46,001 bases of DNA, taken from the NCBI RefSeq assembly GCF_900111735.1, contig NZ_FOHW01000038.1, positions 1-46,001 of the forward strand, written 5' to 3'. Made by a program: the position numbers and the translations under genes. A model generated the notes under the pieces. The model worked only from the letters and a program-made list of their open reading frames with translations, was not told where the DNA came from and ran no database searches. Origin of the DNA: Pseudomonas graminis. Its GTDB lineage: Bacteria > Pseudomonadota > Gammaproteobacteria > Pseudomonadales > Pseudomonadaceae. Below, piece by piece: positions 39,048 to 46,001 of the stretch (position 1 is the first letter of the stretch; each line of letters opens with the position of its first letter).

Positions 39048-40391
39048 TCACAACCCCTCAAGCGTCTGCATCAACACCCGAACTTTGGTGAAGGTCTCCT
39101 GATATTCCGCTTCCCACTGCGAATCAGCGACGATGCCGCCGCCGCCCCAGCACGCCATCTGGCCGTCTTTTGCCAGTAGGCTGCGGATGGCGATTGAACT
39201 GTCCATGCTGCCGCGCACGTCCAGGTACATCAACGAGCCGCAATACAGCGCCCTCCGAGTGGGCTCCAGTTCGTCAATGATCTGCATCGCGCGGATCTTC
39301 GGCGCGCCGGTGATCGACCCACCGGGAAAACTGCCGCCAATCAGGTCCAGCGCGTCCTTGCCGTCGGCCAGTTCGCCCGTCACCGCGCTGACCAAATGAT
39401 GCACGTTGGGATAGCTCTCGAGGCTGAACAACTCCGGCACGCTCACCGAACCAATCCGGCAGGTGCGCCCTAGATCATTGCGCAGCAGGTCAACGATCAT
39501 CAGGTTCTCGGCGCGATCTTTCGGGCTCGAAAGCAGCGCTTGAGCAAACGCGGCGTCCTCATCGGCATCCCGTCCCCGCGGCCGCGTGCCTTTGATCGGC
39601 CGTGTCTCGACCTGACGCTGACTGACTTTGACAAACCGCTCCGGCGACAGGCTCAACACCGCATCGCCCGCTGGCAGCGCAAGATACCCGGCGAACGGCG
39701 TGGGGCAGGCCACCCGCAGTGCTTGATACGCTGCCCACGGATCACCGAGGTACTGCGCACGAAAGCGCTGGGCGAAATTGACCTGATAACAGTCACCGGC
39801 CTGGATGTAGGCGTGAATCCCCTCGATGGCCTGCTGGTACTGCTCGGCATCGATGTCCGGCGCGAAGGGCGCTGTCAGCTTGAACGAGGCGTCCGCTTGC
39901 GCCCCCGGTTGCTCGAACAGCGCGATGAGCCGCTGGCGTTCGGCGTGGTCAAGGGACGGGTGAAACACCAACTGGCTGGTGCGCTCGTGGTGATCGCTGA
40001 TCAGCGCCCAGGCGTACAGCCCCAGCCGCGCCGAGGGCAGGTACAAGTCATCAATGGCTTGATCGGGCAGGGGCTCGAACAGACGACCGAAGTCGTACGC
40101 CAGATAACCGATCAATCCGCCAGCGAACGGCAGCGCGCAGTGCTCGGGCAGGTCGGCTTCACCGAGGCGGGCCAGTGATTCACGCAGGCGCTGAAGAAAG
40201 GCCGGACCGGATTCGTCCGCAACGGGCAGCAGGGCTTCCATCGGCCAGGCGCTGAGCAGATCGAAGCGGCCACGGTCCGCCGTCGGGCGACCGCTGTCCA
40301 GCAGCACGGCGCCCGGGGCAACGCGCACGCGGGCGAAGTAACCGCTGGGGTCAGCGTGATAGGGCAGTGGGTGTACGGAGCAAGTTGGCAT
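39048..40391 (-). CDS. pabB: Aminodeoxychorismate synthase component I (PabB)
   Basis: 447 residues. It converts chorismate and ammonia (from the PabA glutaminase) to 4-amino-4-deoxychorismate, the first step to p-aminobenzoate and folate. The chorismate-binding domain holds RPIKGTRPRGRD, whose Lys is the PabB-type catalytic residue, and SSPKDRAENLMIVDLLRNDLGR, GSFPGGSITGAPKIRAMQII and GGGGIVADS. The N-terminal domain (1-150) has GGLIGYLAYDFGR. Folate synthesis genes are not adjacent. The ATG follows no clear ribosome-binding site. Confidence 0.95.
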   Translation of the reverse strand: MPTCSVHPLPYHADPSGYFARVRVAPGAVLLDSGRPTADRGRFDLLSAWPMEALLPVADESGPAFLQRLRESLARLGEADLPEHCALPFAGGLIGYLAYDFGRLFEPLPDQAIDDLYLPSARLGLYAWALISDHHERTSQLVFHPSLDHAERQRLIALFEQPGAQADASFKLTAPFAPDIDAEQYQQAIEGIHAYIQAGDCYQVNFAQRFRAQYLGDPWAAYQALRVACPTPFAGYLALPAGDAVLSLSPERFVKVSQRQVETRPIKGTRPRGRDADEDAAFAQALLSSPKDRAENLMIVDLLRNDLGRTCRIGSVSVPELFSLESYPNVHHLVSAVTGELADGKDALDLIGGSFPGGSITGAPKIRAMQIIDELEPTRRALYCGSLMYLDVRGSMDSSIAIRSLLAKDGQMACWGGGGIVADSQWEAEYQETFTKVRVLMQTLEGL

Positions 40392-40452
40392 GCGAGGCGT
40401 GGATCAGTCAGTGCACGAGGACGGCGATTGTAGTCTTCCCCAAGGTCGAGTC

Positions 40453-41535
40453 CTAGGGGGCAGTCGCTGGCGGCTCACCGTGCAAAATTCTCTGGGCATC
40501 TTCGGGCGTCAGCGGGTAATCGAAAAAGCGCCGGTAGAAGTCCACCGTCTGTGCCGCCATGTCCACGTCCGTAAACAACGCGGGATGCAACTGCTGCGCC
40601 GCCCACGGGACCTGAAGCGCCACTTCGGTGCCGTACCGATCCCACGGGAAAACCCCGGCCGGATTGCGCAGGACGCGTCCGTTGCGCACGGCCTCAAGCT
40701 GGTTCAGCAGTTGCGCTTGTGCCGCTTGGTCCAGCCGGCCTGCGTTCGCTGCGAGGATGAGGACATCCGGCTGCCAGGCCAGCAACTGCTCGGCCGACAC
40801 AATCTGCAGATTGCCCTTTAGCCCCGTCGCGGCATTGCGGCCTCCGGCGAGCTTGATCCAGTCGTTGATCAGCGTGTCGGCGCCATCCACTTTCAGCGGA
40901 TTGACCGACGCGATGTGCAGCTCTTTCGGCCGCTGCTCCGCCGGGATGCCGGCCACTGCGTCATTGACCGATGCCAGTTGCTGATCCAGAAACCCGTTGT
41001 AGGCGAGTGCCCGCGTGCGTGGCTCGGCACCGCCAAGGGCCTCGGCCGTGTTGAGCATCGAGCGTTTCAGCCCGGCAAGGTCGGTGTAGCCCATCTGCAT
41101 GACCGGCAGGCCAAGCTGTCTGTAGGCAATGGCCTGCCGGTCGCCGAGGGCAGTGAACACCAGCTCGACGTGCCCGGCCAGCAGGGTCTCGGCATTGAAA
41201 CCCGTACCTTCGATGGCCGTGGCCTGGTTTAGGGCGGGAAGGATCTTGAACATCCATGGTTGGCTTTCAGGATGGTTGACCGTCGCAACGATGCGCGAGC
41301 CGGCGCCCAGCGTCATCAGCAGTACGTGATGGGCATACCAGCCATCGGCGATCCGCGCGGGTGCTGCCGGGACCTTGACCTGTTGTCCGCCATCGTCCTG
41401 CACCTGCCTCGATTTCAGCGGGCTGGCCTGAATGGTCTGGCCCTCGTCGCCCGGATCAGCGAAGGCGCTGGCACTCAGGCTGACCAGCAGCAAACCGCTC
41501 AGCAAACGGCCCATGCCGCCCCGCCGCCTGTTCAC
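40453..41535 (-). CDS. Metal-chelate ABC transporter substrate-binding protein
   Basis: 360 residues from GTG 41535 (or 353 from ATG 41514), with a signal peptide (about residues 1-26, ending AFA). The class III binding-protein fold is seen: the N lobe has VPAAPARIADGWYAHHVLLMTLGAG and the C lobe VSAEQLLAWQPDVLILAANAG. It would capture iron chelate or a related compound for the permease. The gene overlaps the upstream receptor gene by GTGA. It is the last gene of the operon. The substrate is not evident; the ring of Trp residues (PWMF, WDRYG) does not decide it. Confidence 0.88.
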   Translation of the reverse strand: MNRRRGGMGRLLSGLLLVSLSASAFADPGDEGQTIQASPLKSRQVQDDGGQQVKVPAAPARIADGWYAHHVLLMTLGAGSRIVATVNHPESQPWMFKILPALNQATAIEGTGFNAETLLAGHVELVFTALGDRQAIAYRQLGLPVMQMGYTDLAGLKRSMLNTAEALGGAEPRTRALAYNGFLDQQLASVNDAVAGIPAEQRPKELHIASVNPLKVDGADTLINDWIKLAGGRNAATGLKGNLQIVSAEQLLAWQPDVLILAANAGRLDQAAQAQLLNQLEAVRNGRVLRNPAGVFPWDRYGTEVALQVPWAAQQLHPALFTDVDMAAQTVDFYRRFFDYPLTPEDAQRILHGEPPATAP

Positions 41536-43643
41536 AGGTCCACCTGAATCGACGCCTGCACCATGCGCGGCGCGGCCGGGGTGGCGCTGGCTTGCCCGGC
41601 ACCGGTATAGCCGTTCAGCCCGCCGGGGACGATGTTGGTCCAGTAGCGTTCGTTGGCCAGGTTGGTGACTTCGAGGCGGTAGACCGTGTCGCGCTTCATC
41701 AACCGGGTGCTGTAGCTGGCGCCGGCGTCGAAGGTCTTGTAGCTGCCCACCCAGTGATCGTTGTTGTCGTCCGTGGGGCGGGCGCTGGCGTAACGGGCGT
41801 TGAGGTTGACGGCGAGGCCCGGCACCTGATCGATGCGGTATTCGGTCAGCAGACTGGCCGTCATCCGTGATAGCCCGACGATCCGGGTGTCTTCCGTGCT
41901 TTCGTTGCCGGTGGACAGCAGCTTTGGGTCCAGCCAGGTGATGCCGCCGAACATCTTGAGGTTTTGGCTCAGGTCACCGTCGGCCAGGAATTCCACCCCG
42001 CGATTGCGCTGATCACCCGCCACGGCATAGACGTTATCGGGCTGGGTGTAGGCGAAGGGGCGCTTGATCTGAAATGCCGCCAGCGACAGGTTGACCCCGC
42101 GCGCGACCCATTTGCCGCCCAGCTCCCACATGCGGCTGCGGTACGGTGACAGGATCGCCCCGGCGTTGCTGCTGCCAGCCGCGGCGCTGTCGCCCTGTTG
42201 CAGGCTGTCGGCGTAGGTCAGGTACAGCGTCAGGTCGTCCACCGGCTTGTACATCACGCTACTCGCCGTGCTGATGCCCGAGTCCTGCGATGAGGTGTGG
42301 ACGCCGGCTTGAGAATAGTTGTCGGCGGTCAGGCGACTCTGGCTACCGCTGAGCATCAGGCTCCATTTCGGCGTGAACGTCAGGGTGTCGCCCAGCACGA
42401 ACGAGCGCTGGCGGGCGTTGGCCGAGTGGTAGCGGTCGGTGAAATCGGGGAAGTCCGGCCCGTCGAAGGCGATCGGGTTGTTCAATGACGCGGTGCCGAG
42501 GGTTTTCGTGCCGCCAGCCACGGGGTTGTAGTTGTCCCAGTCAAAACCGGTGACGCCGACGGTCAAATCATGGCGAATGCCGGCGGTGTAGACGCTGCCA
42601 TTGAGGTTGGCCAGGTAGCTGTTGATGGTGAAGCGGCTGGCGGTCGCGCTCGCCACCGAGCTGCGATAGGTGCCGGCGTTGTTGATCAGGGTGTTGGTGA
42701 CCGCGGTGGACTCGCGGTCGGCGATCTGCCGCAGTGCGCCAATGTCGAGTTTCCAGTTGCCGTCGAAGTCGTGCTTGAAATGCGCGCTGGCGGTGTCCGT
42801 GGTGTTGTTGTCGCCGGAATAATTTTGCCCGAGATTGCTGCGTGTCGGGTCCGGCGCGTGGGGCAGCGTCACCCCTGAGGCGACGGCGAACTTGCCGGGC
42901 AGGCCCTTGGACAGGTAGTCGTAGTGGCTGAAATTGGTTTCGATGACGCTGTCATCACTGATCTGGAAATCCGTGGCAAGGCTAACCAGCTGCCTGCGCA
43001 ACGTGCTGCCGGGGGCATAACTGTGGCCTTGTTCGTCGGCCACGTTCAGGCGGTATTTGATCTTGCCGTCCGGGTCGAACGGGCCGCTCAGGTCAGCGGC
43101 CTTGAGCCAGGTCAGCCCGGTGCCTACGCCGAGGGTCACTCGATTGCGGGTGAAATCGGTCGGGCGTTTCGACAGAAGGTTGAAGGTGCCGGCCGGATTC
43201 GCCGGGCCATACAGCGACCCCGACAGCCCGCTCAGCACTTCGACGCCGCCCAGTTGCTCGGCCGGGTAATCGGTGGTCGACACCACGTTGAGGTCGTCGA
43301 GCCGGCTGTTCTGCACCACGCTGCCCTGCAGGCCCCGGGTTTGTGGCCGGGCGCCGTCGGCCTGTACGGAGGGCATGTAGCGAATGATGTCCTTGAAGCT
43401 TTTCAGCTGCTGGCTGTCGATCAGGTCGGAGGACAGCACGCTGATGGAATAGGGCGTGTCCAGCAGCCTGCGCTCACCCATGGGGCCGAGGGTCGCCGAC
43501 TTCTCACGCGCCTGATCGGTAATCGACTGTTCGGCACTGATGTCCAGCGGCGCCAGGGTCATTTCTTGCGCCAGGCTGACCTGGGCGAAGCCGCCAAACA
43601 AAAGCGGCGCGAACGCCAGGCGCGATGAGAAGGATCGGGTCAT
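41532..43643 (-). CDS. TonB-dependent siderophore receptor
   Basis: 703 residues from ATG 43643; a TTG 15 bases earlier is less likely. The signal peptide ends about residue 26 (SLAQ). The plug domain (about 45-170) has TPYSISVLSSDLIDSQQ, FKDIIRYMPSVQADG, RGLQGSVVQNSRLDDLNV and GVEVLSGLSGSLYGPANPAGTFNLL, followed by a 22-strand barrel. It transports a metal chelate across the outer membrane with TonB/ExbBD. The C-terminal residue is Leu rather than the usual Phe. Its start overlaps the upstream ATPase's stop by ATGA. Confidence 0.93.
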   Translation of the reverse strand: MTRSFSSRLAFAPLLFGGFAQVSLAQEMTLAPLDISAEQSITDQAREKSATLGPMGERRLLDTPYSISVLSSDLIDSQQLKSFKDIIRYMPSVQADGARPQTRGLQGSVVQNSRLDDLNVVSTTDYPAEQLGGVEVLSGLSGSLYGPANPAGTFNLLSKRPTDFTRNRVTLGVGTGLTWLKAADLSGPFDPDGKIKYRLNVADEQGHSYAPGSTLRRQLVSLATDFQISDDSVIETNFSHYDYLSKGLPGKFAVASGVTLPHAPDPTRSNLGQNYSGDNNTTDTASAHFKHDFDGNWKLDIGALRQIADRESTAVTNTLINNAGTYRSSVASATASRFTINSYLANLNGSVYTAGIRHDLTVGVTGFDWDNYNPVAGGTKTLGTASLNNPIAFDGPDFPDFTDRYHSANARQRSFVLGDTLTFTPKWSLMLSGSQSRLTADNYSQAGVHTSSQDSGISTASSVMYKPVDDLTLYLTYADSLQQGDSAAAGSSNAGAILSPYRSRMWELGGKWVARGVNLSLAAFQIKRPFAYTQPDNVYAVAGDQRNRGVEFLADGDLSQNLKMFGGITWLDPKLLSTGNESTEDTRIVGLSRMTASLLTEYRIDQVPGLAVNLNARYASARPTDDNNDHWVGSYKTFDAGASYSTRLMKRDTVYRLEVTNLANERYWTNIVPGGLNGYTGAGQASATPAAPRMVQASIQVDL

Positions 43644-44416
43644 GTAAACACTCGGCAAGGAATAAAAAAGCGGTGGCCGTCGGTGTCGATCTGCTCGACG
43701 GCGACCTGGTAAAGGCGCGCCATGAGGGGGCTGTCGATGACGTCATGGGGAGCGCCGTCGGCGATGAGTCTGCCTTCGTGCAGGACCAGCACGCGATTGG
43801 CCGAAGCGAGAGCGTGTTCAGGGCGATGGGTGCTGGACAGGAGGCTGATGCCCTGGGCGGCGAGGCGCTTGAGCAAGGCCAGCAGGCGCAGCTGGTGGCC
43901 GTAGTCGAGACCGGTGACCGGCTCGTCGAGAATGATGATATTGGCGCGCTGGACCATGGCCCGGGCGATCAGTACCAACTGGCGCTCGCCGCCGGATAGC
44001 TCGGTGTATGGCCGTTCACTCAAGTGAAGAATGCCCAGGTCGGTCAGGGCCTGCTGGACATAGGTTTGGTCGTCGCGGCTCGGTGCATGGCCCAGGCCCA
44101 CGTTGGGCAGTCGACCCTGGCCGACGATGTGAGCGACGCTGAACGGAAAGCTCGGCACGTGGCTCTGGGGCACGTAGGCGATCTGCCGGGCGACGGCGCG
44201 GCGCTTCATCGAGGCCATCGGCTGGCCGTCGATCAGCACCTCGCCGGCGTGGGGCGTCAGCAAACCCAGCAGCAGCTTCATCAACGTGCTTTTGCCAGCG
44301 CCGTTGGCCCCCAGGAGGGCGATGTTGTCGCCGGCTTTTATGTCCAGGCAGACATTGTCGAGGATCAAACGGTCGCCGATCCGATAGCTCAGTTGGCGGG
44401 CCTGCAAGCGCTTCAT
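43640..44416 (-). CDS. Iron-chelate ABC transporter ATP-binding protein
   Basis: 258 residues from ATG 44416, where ATGA overlaps the permease stop; a TTG 6 bases earlier is less likely. Walker A is GANGAGKST (about residues 34-42), the signature LSGGERQLVLIARAM, Walker B IIILDEPVTGLDYG and the H-loop STHRPEHAL. It belongs to the FepC/FhuC/BtuD class. It drives the permease encoded just upstream, and its stop overlaps the receptor gene. Confidence 0.95.
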   Translation of the reverse strand: MKRLQARQLSYRIGDRLILDNVCLDIKAGDNIALLGANGAGKSTLMKLLLGLLTPHAGEVLIDGQPMASMKRRAVARQIAYVPQSHVPSFPFSVAHIVGQGRLPNVGLGHAPSRDDQTYVQQALTDLGILHLSERPYTELSGGERQLVLIARAMVQRANIIILDEPVTGLDYGHQLRLLALLKRLAAQGISLLSSTHRPEHALASANRVLVLHEGRLIADGAPHDVIDSPLMARLYQVAVEQIDTDGHRFFIPCRVFT

Positions 44417-45432
44417 AGCCAACCCTTGCGCACGCGATGCAGCACCAGCACAAAGGCGATCGCGCCGAACAGTTCGGTGATGATGCCGAGGGGGATTTCT
44501 CCCGCCGACACACTGCGAGCTACGCCGTCGGCCGCCAGCAGGAAGATCCCGCCGAGGCAGGCGCTGAGGGGCAGCAATCGAGTATTGCCGGGGCCGACCA
44601 GCAGCCGCGCCAGGTGCGGAATCAAGAGGCCGATCCAGCCGACCATGCCTGCCAGACTCACAGTGAGTGCGCAGATGAGGGTGGTCAGCACAATCAGGGC
44701 TCCACGAATTTTCTCCACCGGCACGCCCAGGCTCAGGGCCTCGTCATCACTCAGGGACAGCGCATCGATGGCGCGGCCGGTCAGGCACAGCAGCACGATG
44801 GCCACGGCCAGAATCGGACCGATGATCCACAGCGCCTGCACGTCGACGGCGCTGAGGCTGCCGAGCAGCCAATAGACGATGCTCGGCAACTGATCCACCG
44901 GATCGGCCATGTATTGGGCGATGGACAGTAGCGAGGTGAAGAGGGCGTTCGCAACAATGCCGCCGAGCACCAGCAGCAGGATCGAGGGGGTCTGAAACAT
45001 GTGGGCGATGCCCAGACCGACCGCCACGGCGATGAGCCCGGTCACGCACGCCACCAGCGCAATGGCGAGGGGCGGCAGGTGCCAGATAATCCCCAGCGCC
45101 GCGCCGAACGCGCAGCCGCTCAACACCCCAAGCAAGCCCGGCGACACCAGCGGGTTACGGAACACGCCCTGATACGCCGCGCCCGAGACTGAAAGCCCGG
45201 CGCCCACCAGCACCGCCGCGACGACCCGGGGCAGTCGCGCCTCAATGATCAGGCTGTGCAGCAGGTCGTAGCGCTGCGCCGGCATGTCGCTGAGGCCCAG
45301 CAGGGTTGCGATGAACGTGCTGAGTTCGTGGATTGAAATCTCATAGCGGCCCAATAACAGCGCGCAGAGGGCCGTCACGATCAACGCCAACAGGCTGAGC
45401 AACAGAGGGGTATACAGCTTGGAAGGGAACAT
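44413..45432 (-). CDS. FecCD-family ABC transporter permease
   Basis: 339 residues with about ten membrane segments, typical of BtuC/FecCD permeases. Recognisable segments include EARLPRVVAAVLVGAGLSVSGAAYQGVFRNPLVSPGLLGVLSGC, the GSLSAVDVQ stretch and the coupling region MVGWIGLLIPHLARLLVGPGN near residues 250-275. Only one permease gene is present, so it would act as a homodimer. It is the first gene of the operon; a 16-base dyad lies upstream. Confidence 0.94.
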   Translation of the reverse strand: MFPSKLYTPLLLSLLALIVTALCALLLGRYEISIHELSTFIATLLGLSDMPAQRYDLLHSLIIEARLPRVVAAVLVGAGLSVSGAAYQGVFRNPLVSPGLLGVLSGCAFGAALGIIWHLPPLAIALVACVTGLIAVAVGLGIAHMFQTPSILLLVLGGIVANALFTSLLSIAQYMADPVDQLPSIVYWLLGSLSAVDVQALWIIGPILAVAIVLLCLTGRAIDALSLSDDEALSLGVPVEKIRGALIVLTTLICALTVSLAGMVGWIGLLIPHLARLLVGPGNTRLLPLSACLGGIFLLAADGVARSVSAGEIPLGIITELFGAIAFVLVLHRVRKGWL

Positions 45433-45453
45433 CTGTTGCTCATTGTTTCGGTG

Positions 45454-45469
45454 TGTAAAAAACTATACA
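45454..45469 (-). promoter_or_regulatory. Candidate operator dyad upstream of the uptake operon
   Basis: TGTAAAAAACTATACA (45454-45469) is a TGTA-N8-TACA dyad centred about 30 bases before the permease start. On the minus strand it contains TATAGT, a likely -10. It does not match the Fur consensus. It may be an operator for a regulator I cannot name. Confidence 0.35.
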
Positions 45470-46001
45470 GCGATGGGCGAGGGTTCTCTAGGGACGGGAT
45501 GCCGCATGGGGTGAATCTTCATCTAGCAGGGAGTAATGGGTGACGAGTTCGGCTCGGGTTTTGCGGAGTGACGCCTGATGCCTTCCCGGCTAAAGCCGGT
45601 CCCACAGTCGAGGTCCAGGCAGTCCCACAGTCGGCGTTCCACCCGGTTTCACTGACTGCGCGCGGTATCTAGTGGGACAGGCTTCAGCCGGGAAGGGGCC
45701 GGTGTGAACGCCATCAGATTTGCGGTGAAACGCCTGACGTCTTCCCGGCTAAAGCCGGTCCCACAGTCGAGGTCCAGGCAGTCCCTCAGTCGGCGTTTCA
45801 CCCGGTTTCACTGACTGCACGCGGCATCTAGTAGGACCGGCTTCAGCCGGGAAGGGGCCGGTGTGAACGCCATCAGATTTGCGGAGTGACGCCTGACGTC
45901 TTCCCGGCTAAAGCCGGTCCCACAGTCGAGGTCCAGGCAGTCCCATAGTCGGCGTTCCACCCGGTTTGACTGACTGCACGCGGTAGCTAGTGGGACCGGC
46001 T
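45470..46001. repeat. REP cluster D: 159-bp tandem array at the right edge
   Basis: Reverse arms (CTTCCCGGCTAAAGCCGGTC) begin at 45582, 45741 and 45900, exactly 159 bases apart, with forward arms between them. The last visible bases begin a further forward arm, so the array runs past the window. Spacers are nearly identical between copies (CAGTCGAGGTCCAGGCAGTC; GTGTGAACGCCATCAGATTT), showing recent duplication. Confidence 0.9.

Noticed and set aside
45433..45500. A Fur box upstream of the uptake operon
   Set aside because: No 19-bp GATAATGATAATCATTATC-like site is visible; only a different dyad is present.

Overview
The window is a GC-rich chromosomal segment of a Pseudomonas, most likely the P. 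fluorescens group. Support comes from a typical Pseudomonas OprI lipoprotein, an iron-sulfur APS reductase (CysH) next to CysB, a class A beta-lactamase with a Tat-like leader, and at least two families of short palindromic intergenic repeats (REP/REPIN type). I see no rRNA, tRNA, CRISPR array, transposase or prophage. Nearly all genes are intact and chromosomal in character. One gene, at 27673-28983, has different base use and stands out.

Layout. (1) 1-3669: a repeat remnant, an Anr/FNR-type box, then the operon cydP-cydA-cydB-cydX-ybgE for an E. coli-type cytochrome bd quinol oxidase. (2) 3976-8016: a glutathione transferase, a three-module flavin/iron-sulfur oxidoreductase, a 67-residue orphan and a class A beta-lactamase. 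(3) 8315-12146: Pho box and pstSCAB for high-affinity phosphate uptake, compact and without phoU. (4) 12182-16882: REP clusters, a LysR regulator, an SDR dehydrogenase overlapping a GH15 glucoamylase-like enzyme, and a small DUF2945 protein. (5) 16978-23567: a PRISE-type SDR, a DUF2938 membrane protein, a glycine-rich secreted protein, a small Cys-rich protein, a GNAT acetyltransferase, a membrane-anchored diguanylate cyclase, a GlxA/AraC regulator and greB. (6) 23647-27459: an FtsX-type permease with its ATPase, divergent from tesA. (7) 27617-28983: a near-perfect HrpL promoter (hrp box) followed by an unrecognised 436-residue protein whose N terminus obeys the rules for type III secreted effectors. 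This is the most interesting locus here. (8) 29156-36692: DCC-family protein, small Cys protein, L,D-transpeptidase, oprI, a small GNAT-fold protein, DAHP synthase, a thioredoxin-like protein, a ketopantoate reductase-like protein, a cytosolic 5'-nucleotidase and a universal stress protein. (9) 36844-40391: cysB, cysH (convergent) and pabB. (10) 40453-45432: a four-gene iron-chelate type uptake operon (permease, ATPase, TonB receptor, binding protein), every junction a 4-base start/stop overlap, followed by a REP tandem array running off the window.

Functionally the window is a mix of respiration under low oxygen (cyd), phosphate, sulfur and metal-chelate acquisition, envelope maintenance (OprI, L,D-transpeptidase, TesA, FtsX-type ABC) and aromatic/folate precursor synthesis (DAHP synthase, PabB). 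The putative effector is a lone accessory gene: no type III apparatus, chaperone or hrpL is visible, so it would depend on a secretion system encoded elsewhere.
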